A stretch of 64,000 nt of DNA from Cellulomonas sp. NS3 (GTDB lineage: Bacteria; Actinomycetota; Actinomycetes; Actinomycetales; Cellulomonadaceae): the NCBI RefSeq assembly GCF_024757985.1, contig NZ_CP103289.1, positions 3,348,001 through 3,412,000 of the forward strand, read 5' to 3'. Shown here piece after piece: positions 37,129 to 46,316 of this stretch. Under the pieces are notes generated by a model. That model was not told the DNA's origin. It ran no database searches and saw nothing but the letters and a program-made list of their open reading frames with translations. The translations under genes and the position numbers were made by a program. Positions within the stretch are counted from its first letter, which is position 1; each line of letters begins with the position of its first letter.

Positions 37129-38214
37129 GTGACCCCGACTCCTCCTGCCGCCGCCCCTCGCACGCCCGAGCGGGACGCGGCCGTCCGGACCGACAGCCGT
37201 CCGGACCCCGCACCGCCCGGCACCGCACCGTCCGCCGCGGACCCTGCCCGCCCCCGCATCGCCGCGCTCGACGTGATCCGCGGCCTCGCGCTGTGCGGCA
37301 TCCTCGTGCCGAACTTCCTCACGGTCGCCCGGCACGGCTACGAGACGGATGCCGCCCCGCCCGCGACGCTCGCCGACGCGAGCGGCTGGATCGAGCTGCT
37401 CGCGCACCAGCGCTTCTTCCCGGTCTTCTCGCTGCTGTTCGGCATCGGGTTCACGCTGTTCCTCGAGTCCGCCACCCGGCGCGGGGCCCCGCACCCCCGG
37501 GTCCTGCTGCTCCGCCGGCTGCTGCTCCTGCTGCCGCTCGGCGTCGCGCACGCGTTCTGGCACCCCGGCGAGGCGCTGAGCCAGTACGCGGTGTTCGGCC
37601 TGCTCGTGCTGCTGCCGTCGTCGTGGCTCCCCCGCCGGCTCGTCGCCGCCGGCGGAGCGATCGGCGTGGTGCTCGCGCTGTGGCTCTTCGAGGGCGGGCT
37701 GCCGCTGATCCCGGGGCTGTTCCTCGTCGGCTCGGCGCTCGTGCGCTACGGCGTCGTCGAGCGCATGGCCCGCCCGACGCTGCGGGGCACCGCGCCGGCG
37801 TTCCTGCTGTTCGCCGTCCTCGCCGGCGTGGCGATCCCCTGGCACGTCGGCGAGATCACCGAGACGTGGTCGAGCCACTCGTCGGGCGTCACGGGGCTGC
37901 TCCTGGCCGGCGCGTACGTCACCGGGACGCTCGTGCTGCTCGCGACGCCCGCCCGGTCGGTGCTGACCGCCGCGCTCGCGCCGCTCGGGCGCATGGCGCT
38001 CACGAACTACGTGATCGCGACGTTCCTGATGATCGGCGCGGGCCACGTGCTCGATCTCCCGCACACCGACGCGCACACCGGCCTGCTTCTGGCCGCGCTC
38101 GCGATCCTCGTCGCGCAGTGGGTGTTCTCCACGCTGTGGCTGCGCCACCACCGCCAGGGTCCGCTCGAGTGGCTGTGGCGCCGGGGAACGTGGTGGGGCT
38201 CGGAGCGCGGCTGA
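37129..38214 (+). CDS. DUF418-type membrane protein
   Basis: This 361-residue protein has a Pro/Ala-rich cytoplasmic N-terminus of about 40 residues, then ALDVIRGLALCGILVPNF and eight or more hydrophobic helices. The C-terminal part contains LGRMALTNYVIATF, the DUF418 hallmark, and ends in PLEWLWRRGTWW. Members such as YeiB are of unknown function, possibly transferring groups to membrane substrates. The GTG at 37129 was chosen because the preceding codons are Gly/Arg-rich and non-coding in character. Confidence 0.88.
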   Translation: MTPTPPAAAPRTPERDAAVRTDSRPDPAPPGTAPSAADPARPRIAALDVIRGLALCGILVPNFLTVARHGYETDAAPPATLADASGWIELLAHQRFFPVFSLLFGIGFTLFLESATRRGAPHPRVLLLRRLLLLLPLGVAHAFWHPGEALSQYAVFGLLVLLPSSWLPRRLVAAGGAIGVVLALWLFEGGLPLIPGLFLVGSALVRYGVVERMARPTLRGTAPAFLLFAVLAGVAIPWHVGEITETWSSHSSGVTGLLLAGAYVTGTLVLLATPARSVLTAALAPLGRMALTNYVIATFLMIGAGHVLDLPHTDAHTGLLLAALAILVAQWVFSTLWLRHHRQGPLEWLWRRGTWWGSERG

Positions 38215-38233
38215 CGACCGCCCTGCCGCTCGG

Positions 38234-38878
38234 TCAGGCGAACAGCGCGGCGCCGTGCTTCAGGACGACCAGCGCGGCGAGCAGGATGAGCCAGGCGATG
38301 ATCACGATGACGTCGTTGTCGGCGTCGACGAACTCCTTGGCCCAGCGCTGCACGCCGCGGGGCAGGTACAGGTTGTCCTCGCGGATGTTGTAGTGCAGCA
38401 GCGACGCGAACACGAGCGTCGTCGAGATCGTCACGAGCATGCACCAGGGGCACAGCGCGCCGATGACCATGAGCGACTGCTGGAACAGCCAGTACGCGAA
38501 GATCACGCCGATCAGGTAGACGACCTGCGCGGAGAACATGAACCAGCGCGGGAACCGGACGCCCCCGAGCGCCGCCACGGCGATCGTGATGACCACCGGC
38601 TCGGCGATCAGGCCGAGGAACGCGTTGGGGAAGCCCAGGAGGCTCGCCTGCCACGAGTTCGCCACCGTCGCGCAGCTGATCACCGCGTTGATGTCGCAGC
38701 CCAGCACCGCGTCGGAGTCCTTGGCGAGCGTGATCGCCTCGGCCGAGAGCACGAGCGACGCCGTGAGGCTCAGCAGCGCCGAGAAGAGCATCGTGCCGAA
38801 GATCCAGCCGCGCGAGTGCCGCGCCTCCCGCAGGCGGGCGCCCGCCGTCTGCGGGCTGGGGTCGAGAACGTCGGTCAT
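38234..38878 (-). CDS. Vitamin K epoxide reductase (VKOR) family protein
   Basis: This 214-residue membrane quinone-dependent oxidoreductase reoxidises disulfide-forming partners. It shows the loop cysteines Cys61 and Cys69 (CDINAVISC) and the active-site CPWC (143-146) in the fourth helix, plus the conserved Ser/Asn region LLGFPNAFLGL. There are five helices. In actinobacteria VKOR replaces DsbB and pairs with a DsbA-like protein, but none is adjacent here. It ends convergently, 19 bases from the DUF418 gene. Confidence 0.93.
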   Translation of the reverse strand: MTDVLDPSPQTAGARLREARHSRGWIFGTMLFSALLSLTASLVLSAEAITLAKDSDAVLGCDINAVISCATVANSWQASLLGFPNAFLGLIAEPVVITIAVAALGGVRFPRWFMFSAQVVYLIGVIFAYWLFQQSLMVIGALCPWCMLVTISTTLVFASLLHYNIREDNLYLPRGVQRWAKEFVDADNDVIVIIAWLILLAALVVLKHGAALFA

Positions 38879-39028
38879 GGCAGCAAGGGTCCTCTGGGTC
38901 CGTCGAGGCTCGAGCCGGTCGCGGCGGTGCGTCGGTGAGCAGGTGTCCCGCCGATCATCGCCCACCGCGGGCGCGCAGGTCGAGAATCGAAGGTCCCAGG
39001 GCCCGCGTCGGGGCAGATTCACAGGAAA

Positions 39029-39101
39029 CGTCCGGTCCGGCGCCCGCGGCGGCGTCCGGTCCGGCGTCCGGTCCGGCGCCCGGGCGGCGTCCGGTCCGGC
39101 G
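39029..39101. repeat. Four copies of a 14-bp direct repeat before maf
   Basis: CGTCCGGTCCGGCG occurs exactly at 39029, 39053, 39065 and 39088. Spacing is 24, 12 and 23 bases, with copies 2 and 3 overlapping by two. The array ends 32 bases before the maf start, in the 255-base divergent gap with the VKOR gene. It could be a slippage product or a cluster of binding sites. Confidence 0.85.
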
Positions 39102-39133
39102 TCGCCGCCGGCGCGTCGGTAGGCTCGCACGCC

Positions 39134-39841
39134 GTGACCCGACTGCTCCTCGCCTCCGCCTCCCCCGCCCGCCGCGCGACGCTCGTCGCCGCCGGGATCG
39201 ACCCGCTCGTCGCCGTCTCCTCGGTCGACGAGGAGGCGACGCTCGCCGCCGCACGCGAGCGGTTCGGCGACCTCGAGCCCGCCGACGCGGTGCTCGTGCT
39301 GGCGCAGGCCAAGGTCGAGGACGTCGCCCGGACGCTCGCCGCGGCCCCCGCCGCCGGGGACGCCGGTGCGGCGGCGGACGACGAGCCGGACGACGACCTG
39401 CTGCTGCTCGGCTGCGACTCGATGCTCGAGCTCGACGGCGAGATCTTCGGCAAGCCCGCGAGCGCCGAGGAGGCCGTCGCGCGCTGGCGGGCGATGCGGG
39501 GGCGCAGCGGCGTGCTGCACACCGGGCACTGGCTCGTCGACGACCGGCCGGGCGCGGCGGACGGCGGCCGCGGCACCGGCGGCACGCTCGGGGCGACGTC
39601 CTCGACTGTCGTGCACTTCGCCGACCTCACCGACGCCGAGATCGACGCGTACGTGGCGACGGGCGAGCCGCTCGCGGTCGCGGGCGCGTTCACGGTCGAC
39701 GGCCTCGGCGGCGCGTTCGTGACCGGCATCGAGGGCGACCACCACGGCGTCGTCGGGCTGAGCCTGCCGCTGCTGCGCGAGCTGCTCGGCGAGGTCGGGG
39801 TCACGCTGCCGGAGCTCTGGCGGACGACGCCGGCGCGCTGA
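39134..39841 (+). CDS. maf: Maf-type nucleoside triphosphate pyrophosphatase
   Basis: Maf proteins hydrolyse non-canonical or excess NTPs such as dTTP/UTP and have been linked to septum control. The 235-residue protein opens with LLLASASPARRATL, has the catalytic aspartate in GCDSMLELDGEIFGKP, and GIEGDHHGVVGLSLP near the end. A Gly/Ala/Asp insert lies around residues 70-88. The GTG follows TAGGCT by eight bases without a ribosome binding site. It matches Rv3282 in position. Confidence 0.93.
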   Translation: MTRLLLASASPARRATLVAAGIDPLVAVSSVDEEATLAAARERFGDLEPADAVLVLAQAKVEDVARTLAAAPAAGDAGAAADDEPDDDLLLLGCDSMLELDGEIFGKPASAEEAVARWRAMRGRSGVLHTGHWLVDDRPGAADGGRGTGGTLGATSSTVVHFADLTDAEIDAYVATGEPLAVAGAFTVDGLGGAFVTGIEGDHHGVVGLSLPLLRELLGEVGVTLPELWRTTPAR

Positions 39842-39849
39842 CCGCCGTC

Positions 39850-39881
39850 CCGCGCGTTGTCCCCACCGGACAACCGCGCGG
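39850..39881 (+). terminator. Hairpin after maf
   Basis: CCGCGCGTTGTCC (39850-39862) pairs with GGACAACCGCGCGG (39868-39881) with a single bulged base and a five-base loop, nine bases after the maf stop. Confidence 0.6.
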
Positions 39882-40018
39882 CCCACGACCGGACATCGTC
39901 GGCGCGCCGTTGGAGGAGTCCTACAAGACCGGTCCGCGCTCGATGGCCACTTCCCCAATCTTCGGTCGCTCCGGCGCAGCAGGTGGGACCTGCGACCCTG
40001 GCCACGTTACGGTGAGCC

Positions 40019-41818
40019 GTGCCCCCCATCTCGAAGGTCCTCGTCGCCAACCGCGGCGAGATCGCCGTCCGCATCGCCCGGGCCTGCCGCGACGCCGGCA
40101 TCGGCTCCGTCGCCGTCTACGCCGACCCCGACCGTGAGGCGCTGCACGTGCGCTCCGCCGACGAGGCGTACGCGCTCGAGGGTGCCCGCGCCCAGGAGAC
40201 GTACCTCGACATGGGCAAGCTGCTCGACGTCGCGCGGCGCTCCGGCGCGGACGCGGTGCACCCCGGGTACGGGTTCCTCGCCGAGAACGCCGACTTCGCG
40301 CGTGCCGTGATCGACGCCGGCCTGACGTGGATCGGCCCGCCGCCGTCGGCCATCGAGCAGCTCGGCGACAAGGTCAGCGCCCGGCACATCGCCCAGCGCG
40401 CCGGTGCGCCGCTCGTGGCCGGCACGCCCGAGCCGGTGCTCGACGTCCGCGAGATCCACGCGTTCGCCGCGGAGCACGGGCTGCCCGTCGCCATCAAGGC
40501 CGCGTTCGGCGGCGGTGGTCGCGGCCTCAAGGTCGCGCGCGAGGCCGACGAGATCGACGAGCTGTTCGACTCCGCGGTCCGCGAGGCCACCGCGGCGTTC
40601 GGGCGCGGTGAGTGCTTCGTCGAGCGCTACCTGGACCGCCCCCGCCACGTCGAGACCCAGTGCCTCGCCGACGCGCACGGCACCGTCGTCGTGGTCTCGA
40701 CCCGCGACTGCTCGCTGCAGCGCCGCCACCAGAAGCTCGTCGAGGAGGCGCCCGCGCCGTTCCTGTCCGACGAGCAGAACGCCGAGCTCGTCCGCGCCTC
40801 GGTCGCGATCCTGCGCGAGGCCGGCTACGTCGGCGCCGGGACGTGCGAGTTCCTCGTCGGCGCCGACGGCACGGTCAGCTTCCTCGAGGTCAACACCCGG
40901 CTCCAGGTCGAGCACCCGGTGACCGAGGAGGTCAGCGGCATCGACCTGGTGCGCGAGCAGCTGCGCATCGCGGCGGGCGAGCCGCTGGGCTACGACTCGG
41001 TGGCCACGCGCGGGCACTCGATCGAGTTCCGCATCAACGGCGAGGACCCGGCCGCCGGGTTCCTGCCCGCGCCGGGTCGCATCACGACGCTGCGCCTCCC
41101 CGCCGGACCGGGCGTGCGCGTCGACTCGGGCGTCGTCGAGGGCGACACCGTCTCGGGCGCGTTCGACTCGATGATCGCCAAGCTCATCGTCACGGGAGCC
41201 ACGCGCCGCCAGGCCGTCGAGCGGGCCCGCCGGGCGCTCGCCGAGCTCGAGGTGGTCGGGATCCCGACGGTCGTGCCGTTCCACCGCGCGGTGCTCGAGG
41301 AGGACGCGTTCGTCCCCGCGGACCCGCAGGCGGCGTTCCGGGTGCACACGCGCTGGATCGAGACCGAGTTCGCGGACCGGCTGCCCGGGCTCGCGGGTGC
41401 TCCGGTGGCCCCCGTCGGGACCCGCCCCGCCGAGCCCGAGGAGCCCGAGTCGTTCGAGCGCGTCGTCGTCGAGGTCGGCGGCAAGCGGCTCGAGGTCGTC
41501 CTGCCGTCGGCGCTCGCGCTCGGCGGCGGCCGGGGCCGGCCCAACGGGTCCGCGCGCCGACCGGTCCGGCGCGCGCCGTCGCGGGCGACCGCGAGCGCCG
41601 GCGGGGTCACGCTCGCCTCGCCGATGCAGGGCACGATCGTCAAGGTCGCGGTCGAGGACGGCGCCCAGGTGGCCGAGGGCGACCTCGTCGTCGTGCTCGA
41701 GGCCATGAAGATGGAGCAGCCGCTCGTCGCGCACCGCGCGGGCACCGTGACCGGGCTCGCCGCCGGGGTCGGGTCGAGCGTGAGCGCGGGCACCGCGATC
41801 TGCGACATCGTCGGCTGA
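40019..41818 (+). CDS. accA: Acyl-CoA carboxylase alpha subunit (biotin carboxylase + BCCP)
   Basis: This 599-residue protein carries out ATP-dependent carboxylation of its own biotin. It has the biotin carboxylase N-terminus [20 protein letters not shown]-grasp loop [26 protein letters not shown], and a C-terminal biotinyl domain with [11 protein letters not shown] (biotinylated Lys564). The partner beta and epsilon subunits are at 29881 and 32123, and BirA is also in the window. It corresponds to AccA3 (Rv3285). The GTG follows TACGGT by five bases with no ribosome binding site. Confidence 0.95.
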   Translation: MPPISKVLVANRGEIAVRIARACRDAGIGSVAVYADPDREALHVRSADEAYALEGARAQETYLDMGKLLDVARRSGADAVHPGYGFLAENADFARAVIDAGLTWIGPPPSAIEQLGDKVSARHIAQRAGAPLVAGTPEPVLDVREIHAFAAEHGLPVAIKAAFGGGGRGLKVAREADEIDELFDSAVREATAAFGRGECFVERYLDRPRHVETQCLADAHGTVVVVSTRDCSLQRRHQKLVEEAPAPFLSDEQNAELVRASVAILREAGYVGAGTCEFLVGADGTVSFLEVNTRLQVEHPVTEEVSGIDLVREQLRIAAGEPLGYDSVATRGHSIEFRINGEDPAAGFLPAPGRITTLRLPAGPGVRVDSGVVEGDTVSGAFDSMIAKLIVTGATRRQAVERARRALAELEVVGIPTVVPFHRAVLEEDAFVPADPQAAFRVHTRWIETEFADRLPGLAGAPVAPVGTRPAEPEEPESFERVVVEVGGKRLEVVLPSALALGGGRGRPNGSARRPVRRAPSRATASAGGVTLASPMQGTIVKVAVEDGAQVAEGDLVVVLEAMKMEQPLVAHRAGTVTGLAAGVGSSVSAGTAICDIVG

Positions 41819-41837
41819 CGGGCCACGGGCCGACGGC

Positions 41838-42344
41838 GTGACGGAGCACGTTCCGCACCACCACCGCCCGCCGGGCGACGGCTGGGTCGAGTGCGCGTGC
41901 GGGCGGCGGCACTGGGGGCTGCTGGGCGCGGCCGGGCTGCTGCTCGGACGCTGGGACGCCGGGTCGGGCGCGCTCGACGCCGTCGTGCTGCAGCACCGCG
42001 CGCTCTGGAGCGACCACGGGGGCACGTGGGGGCTGCCCGGCGGAGCGCGCGCGCCCGGGGAGTCCGCGGCCGACGCGGCGCTGCGGGAGGCCCGTGAGGA
42101 GGCCGGCGTGCCCGCGCGCGCGGTCCGGGTGCTCGGGACGCAGGTGCTCGACCACGGGACCTGGAGCTACACGACCGTGCTCGCCGAGGCCGTCACCGCG
42201 TTCGAGCCGGCCGTGACCGACGCCGAGAGCCTCGAGGTGCGGTGGGTGGCCACCGCGGAGGTCGACGCCCTGCCGCTGCTGCCGGCGTTCGCCGACGCGT
42301 GGCCGGCCCTGCGCGCGCGTCTGGCGGCGGCCCGGGCGGCGTGA
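41838..42344 (+). CDS. Nudix hydrolase
   Basis: This 168-residue protein has a complete Nudix box in PGGARAPGESAADAALREAR continuing EEAGV. The box coordinates Mg2+ for hydrolysis of a nucleoside diphosphate linked to another moiety. The N-terminus has CACGRRHWG, with two cysteines that might bind metal. The substrate cannot be inferred. It follows the carboxylase by 19 bases, probably in the same transcript. Confidence 0.9.
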   Translation: MTEHVPHHHRPPGDGWVECACGRRHWGLLGAAGLLLGRWDAGSGALDAVVLQHRALWSDHGGTWGLPGGARAPGESAADAALREAREEAGVPARAVRVLGTQVLDHGTWSYTTVLAEAVTAFEPAVTDAESLEVRWVATAEVDALPLLPAFADAWPALRARLAAARAA

Positions 42345-42499
42345 CCGCCGCTCGGCGCGCCGCCCGCTCCGGCGACGGCGAGCACGGACGACGGCCCGGT
42401 CGACGGCGGTCCACGGTGCTCGACGGCGGCACCGGAACCGGGTGACCGCTCTCACGCCCCCGTCCGCGAGACGCCTCCCGCACGACGCGCGCGGTGCAG

Positions 42500-42505
42500 T
42501 ACATT
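42500..42505 (+). promoter_or_regulatory. Candidate -10 for efeUOB
   Basis: TACATT lies just before the iron box and would start transcription within it, giving a leader of about 90 bases to efeU. Confidence 0.45.
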
Positions 42506-42512
42506 CCCCACG

Positions 42513-42531
42513 GTAGGTAAGGCATCCCTCA
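42513..42531. promoter_or_regulatory. Candidate IdeR/DtxR iron box
   Basis: GTAGGTAAGGCATCCCTCA matches the 19-bp consensus TTAGGTTAGSCTAACCTAA at 13 positions, with AGGT and ACCT arms extending to 42534. It lies immediately downstream of the candidate -10, ideal for iron-dependent repression of the iron uptake genes. Assignment is by motif and context. Confidence 0.65.
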
Positions 42532-42603
42532 CCTGCCGACATCCACAGCCACCCACCGACACCCCCGGACGCGGGGACGGCCGGTCCTGGAGCGAGAGCC
42601 GCC

Positions 42604-43464
42604 ATGTTCGCCAACTACCTGATCGGCCTGCGCGAGGGGCTCGAGGCTGCGCTCGTCGTCGGGATCCTCGTCGCCTACGTCGCGCGGACCGGGCGCCGCG
42701 ACCTGCTGCCCGCGCTGTGGTCCGGCGTCGGCATCGCCGCCGTGGTCTCGCTCGGCTTCGGCGCGCTGCTCACGTTCGGCCCGCAGGGCCTGACGTTCGA
42801 GGCACAGGAGGCCATCGGCGGCTCGCTCTCGATCGTCGCCGTCGGGCTCATCACGTGGATGGTCTTCTGGATGGCGAAGACCGCGCGGCACCTCAAGGCG
42901 GACCTGCACAGCCGCCTGGACGACGCGATCAGCGCCGGGAAGGGCGCGGTCGTCGTCATGGCGCTGCTCGCGGTCGGCCGGGAGGGGCTCGAGACCGCGC
43001 TGTTCCTGTGGGCCGGCGCCAAGGCCACGGGCTCGTCGACCTCGCCGCTGCTCGGCGCCGCGCTCGGGCTCGCGACCGCCGTGGTGCTCGGCTGGCTCGT
43101 CTACCGCGGGGCGGTGCGCCTGAACCTGCGGACGTTCTTCGCGTGGACGGGCCTGTTCCTCGTCGTCGTGGCCGCCGGGGTGCTCTCCTACGGCGTGCAC
43201 GACCTGCAGGAGGCCCGCATCCTGCCCGGCCTGTCGAACCTCGCGTTCGACGTCTCGGCGACCATCCCGCCGTCGAGCTGGTACGGCACGCTGCTCAAGG
43301 GCGTCTTCAACTTCTCCCCCGCGACCACGTGGCTCGAGCTGGGCGCCTGGGTCGCGTACGTCGTCCCGACCGCGTTCTTCTTCGTGCGCACGACGTGGGG
43401 CGGACCGCCGGCCCCGTCCCGCACGCCCGCGCCGGCCGTGACCACCGCCGCCGCACCCGCCTGA
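42604..43464 (+). CDS. efeU: Iron permease of the FTR1/EfeU family
   Basis: This 286-residue membrane permease brings ferric iron across the cytoplasmic membrane. It has seven predicted helices with two REGLE iron-binding motifs, at 10-14 (LREGLEAAL) and 126-130 (GREGLETAL). The C-terminus is a Pro/Ala-rich cytoplasmic tail. It is the first gene of efeUOB, preceded by an iron box, and 101 bases separate it from efeO. Confidence 0.95.
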   Translation: MFANYLIGLREGLEAALVVGILVAYVARTGRRDLLPALWSGVGIAAVVSLGFGALLTFGPQGLTFEAQEAIGGSLSIVAVGLITWMVFWMAKTARHLKADLHSRLDDAISAGKGAVVVMALLAVGREGLETALFLWAGAKATGSSTSPLLGAALGLATAVVLGWLVYRGAVRLNLRTFFAWTGLFLVVVAAGVLSYGVHDLQEARILPGLSNLAFDVSATIPPSSWYGTLLKGVFNFSPATTWLELGAWVAYVVPTAFFFVRTTWGGPPAPSRTPAPAVTTAAAPA

Positions 43465-43565
43465 GCACCCCGTCGTCGCGGGCACCCGCCCGACGCGCCG
43501 CGGCACACACCGCCGCCGCGCGCGCACCACCACCGCAGACCCCGCCCCGCCCCCGGAGGACCGTC

Positions 43566-44780
43566 ATGCCCCGCCCCGCCCTCACCGCAGCGGCCCTGGC
43601 CGTGCTCGTGCTGCCCCTCGCCGCAGGCTGCGTCGCGAACGAGCCCGCCGCCTCCACGGCCGACGGCGCCGACGGCGCGACCGGCGGTGTCCTCACGGTC
43701 GACTCGTCCGCGACCGACTGCGCCGTCTCGGCGACCGAGGCCCCCTCGGGCACCCTCACGTTCTCCGTGACGAACTCCGGCGACGACATCACCGAGTTCT
43801 ACCTGCTCGGCGAGGACGGCCTGCGCGTCGTCTCCGAGGTCGAGAACATCGGCCCCGGCCTCACGCGCGACCTCGTGGTGCAGGCGCGCCCGGGCAGCTA
43901 CTTCACCGCGTGCAAGCCCGGCATGGTCGGCGACGGCATCCGCGCCGAGTTCACCGTGACCGACTCCGGCGCCGACGTCGGCCCGAGCGGCGACACCGCG
44001 GAGCAGCTCGCCGCCGCCGAGGCGTCGTACGTCGCGTACGTCGAGGACCAGGTCGCGAGCCTCGTGACGGGCACCCAGGCGTTCGCCGACGCGTACGTCG
44101 CGGGTGACGACGAGGCCGCCCGCCAGCTCTACGCCCCGACGCGCGTGCACTGGGAGCGCGTCGAGCCCGTCGCCGAGTCCTTCGGCGACCTCGACCCGCT
44201 GCTCGACCTGCGCGAGGCGGACCTCGAGGAGGGCCAGGCGTGGAGCGGCTGGCACTACGTCGAGAAGGACCTGTGGGCACCGGCCCCCGAGGACAACGGC
44301 GGGGTCGCGTACACGCCGCTGACCCCGGAGCAGCGCCGGACGGCCGCGGCCGACCTGGTGCGGTACACCCAGCAGCTCGCGGACCAGGTCACCGCCGACG
44401 ACTTCACGTTCGAGGCCTTCCAGATCGCGAACGGCGCCAAGGAGCTGCTCGACGAGGTCGCCGGCGGCAAGGTCACCGGCGAGGAGGAGATCTGGTCGCA
44501 CACCGACCTGTGGGACTTCGAGGCGAACGTCGACGGTGCGTGGGTCGCGGTCGAGGTGCTGCGGGACGTCGCCGAGGCCGAGGACGCCGAGCTCGTCGCG
44601 ACGCTCGACGAGCGGTTCGCGGCGCTGCGCGGGCTCCTCGCCGAGCAGGGCAGCGCCGACACGGGCTTCCCGACGTACGACGCGCTCTCGCAGGGCGACA
44701 TCAAGGCGCTGGCCGCGGCGGTCGACGCCGTGAGCGAGCCCCTCTCGCAGCTCACCGCCACCGTCACCGGCGCGGCCTGA
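43566..44780 (+). CDS. efeO: Iron uptake lipoprotein EfeO (cupredoxin + M75/imelysin)
   Basis: EfeO captures iron outside the membrane and passes it to EfeU. The 404-residue precursor has a signal peptide ending in the lipobox LAAGC (Cys22), so it is membrane-anchored. An N-terminal cupredoxin-like domain (about 40-135, with EFYLLGEDGL and YFTACKPGM) is followed by the imelysin/M75 domain, which has the metal motif HWERVEP and a YVEKDLW segment. A good GGAGGA ribosome binding site precedes the ATG. Confidence 0.94.
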   Translation: MPRPALTAAALAVLVLPLAAGCVANEPAASTADGADGATGGVLTVDSSATDCAVSATEAPSGTLTFSVTNSGDDITEFYLLGEDGLRVVSEVENIGPGLTRDLVVQARPGSYFTACKPGMVGDGIRAEFTVTDSGADVGPSGDTAEQLAAAEASYVAYVEDQVASLVTGTQAFADAYVAGDDEAARQLYAPTRVHWERVEPVAESFGDLDPLLDLREADLEEGQAWSGWHYVEKDLWAPAPEDNGGVAYTPLTPEQRRTAAADLVRYTQQLADQVTADDFTFEAFQIANGAKELLDEVAGGKVTGEEEIWSHTDLWDFEANVDGAWVAVEVLRDVAEAEDAELVATLDERFAALRGLLAEQGSADTGFPTYDALSQGDIKALAAAVDAVSEPLSQLTATVTGAA

Positions 44781-44863
44781 CCCGCACAGCGGCCCGGGAC
44801 GGCGCGAGCCGCGCACACCCGGACCCGCACAGACCCGAGGAACCCCCGAGGACCGAGGACGCG

Positions 44864-46255
44864 ATGACCACCGACGACACCACCCCGTCGCCCGGCGGCG
44901 CGGCACCCGCCGAGCCGTCGGCCCGCGGGCTGTCCCGGCGCGGGCTCCTCGGGCTCGCGGGCGGTGGCGCCGCGGCGCTCGGGCTCGCCGCCACGGCGGG
45001 CTTCGCGGGCGGCCGGGCGCAGGCGGCGAGCGCGGCACCGGCGGCGCCCGCCCGGCCGGGGACGTACGCGTTCACGGGCGAGCACCAGGCCGGCATCGTG
45101 ACCCCCGCGCAGGACCGCATGCACCTCGCGGCGTTCGACCTCACGACGACGTCCCGCGACGAGCTCGTGGAGCTGCTGCGCACGTGGACGGCGATGGCGG
45201 CCCGGCTGACCCAGGGGCTCCCCGCGGGTCCGTTCGGGCCGGCGTCCGGCCCCTACGACGCACCCCCGGACGACACCGGCGAGGTCCTCGACCTGCCCCC
45301 CGCCGGGCTCACGCTCACGTTCGGCTTCGGTCGGTCGCTGTTCGTCGGCACCCCGGGGCCGGACGGCACGCCCGGCGTCGACCGGTTCGGCCTCGCGGGC
45401 CGGCTGCCCGCGGCGCTCGTCGAGCTGCCGCGCTTCGCGCAGGACGCGCTCGAGCCCCAGCGGTGCGACGGCGACCTCGTGGTGCAGGCGTGCGCGGACG
45501 ACCCGCAGGTCGCGGTGCACGCGATCCGCAACCTGTCCCGCGCGGCGTTCGGCACGGCCACGCTCCGCTGGTCGCAGCTCGGCTACGGGCGCACGTCCTC
45601 GACGTCGACGACCCAGGCGACACCGCGCAACCTGTTCGGCTTCAAGGACGGCACCGCGAACCTCAAGGCCGAGGACCCGGACGCGCTCGCCGAGCACGTA
45701 TGGGTCCAGGCGGGCGACGCCGAGGCCGGCCGCGCCGAGACCGGGACCGACGCGGGCTGGCTCACGGGCGGCTCCTACCTCGTCGCGCGACGGATCCGGA
45801 TGACGATCGAGACGTGGGACCGCACGTCGCTGCGCGAGCAGGAGGCGCTGGTCGGGCGGACCAAGGGCGAGGGTCGGCCGCTCTCGGGCGGTACCGAGTT
45901 CTCCGAGCCCGACCTCGAGGCCACCGGGCGCGGCGGGCTGCCCCTCGTCGCGACCGACGCGCACGTCCGCCTCGCGCACCCCTCGACCAACGGCGGCGTG
46001 CGGATGCTGCGGCGGGGGTACAACTTCACGGACGGCAACGACGCGCTCGGCCGCCTCGACGCGGGGCTGTTCTTCCTCGCGTTCGTGCGCGACCCGCGGA
46101 CGCACTACGTCCCGATGCAGTCGACGCTCTCGCGCCAGGACGCGCTCATGGAGTACCTCCGGCACACCGGTTCGGGGCTGTTCGCGGTCCCGCCCGGGGT
46201 GCCCGACGGCGCGGAGCCGGGCGCGTCGTTCGTCGGCGAGGCGCTCTTCGCCTGA
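44864..46255 (+). CDS. efeB: Tat-exported DyP-type haem peroxidase EfeB
   Basis: This 463-residue peroxidase is exported folded through the Tat pathway: the leader carries SRRGLLG (24-30) before a hydrophobic stretch ending near AQAASA. The DyP motif GFKDGTAN and the haem-ligand region with the conserved His/Arg near FTDG and RRGYNF are present. In EfeUOB systems the peroxidase is thought to oxidise ferrous iron or release it from haem. It is the third gene of the operon, 83 bases after efeO. Confidence 0.94.
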   Translation: MTTDDTTPSPGGAAPAEPSARGLSRRGLLGLAGGGAAALGLAATAGFAGGRAQAASAAPAAPARPGTYAFTGEHQAGIVTPAQDRMHLAAFDLTTTSRDELVELLRTWTAMAARLTQGLPAGPFGPASGPYDAPPDDTGEVLDLPPAGLTLTFGFGRSLFVGTPGPDGTPGVDRFGLAGRLPAALVELPRFAQDALEPQRCDGDLVVQACADDPQVAVHAIRNLSRAAFGTATLRWSQLGYGRTSSTSTTQATPRNLFGFKDGTANLKAEDPDALAEHVWVQAGDAEAGRAETGTDAGWLTGGSYLVARRIRMTIETWDRTSLREQEALVGRTKGEGRPLSGGTEFSEPDLEATGRGGLPLVATDAHVRLAHPSTNGGVRMLRRGYNFTDGNDALGRLDAGLFFLAFVRDPRTHYVPMQSTLSRQDALMEYLRHTGSGLFAVPPGVPDGAEPGASFVGEALFA

Positions 46256-46303
46256 CCGGGCCGACCCCGGCGGGCGGGCGGTCCGCGCCGCCCGGCGCAG
46301 CGG

Positions 46304-46309
46304 TAGCGT
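46304..46309 (+). promoter_or_regulatory. Candidate -10 for the membrane EEP gene (leaderless)
   Basis: TAGCGT ends seven bases before the GTG at 46317 and overlaps the alternative GTG at 46308. This favours the later start codon. Confidence 0.45.
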
Positions 46310-46316
46310 GCGAGCC

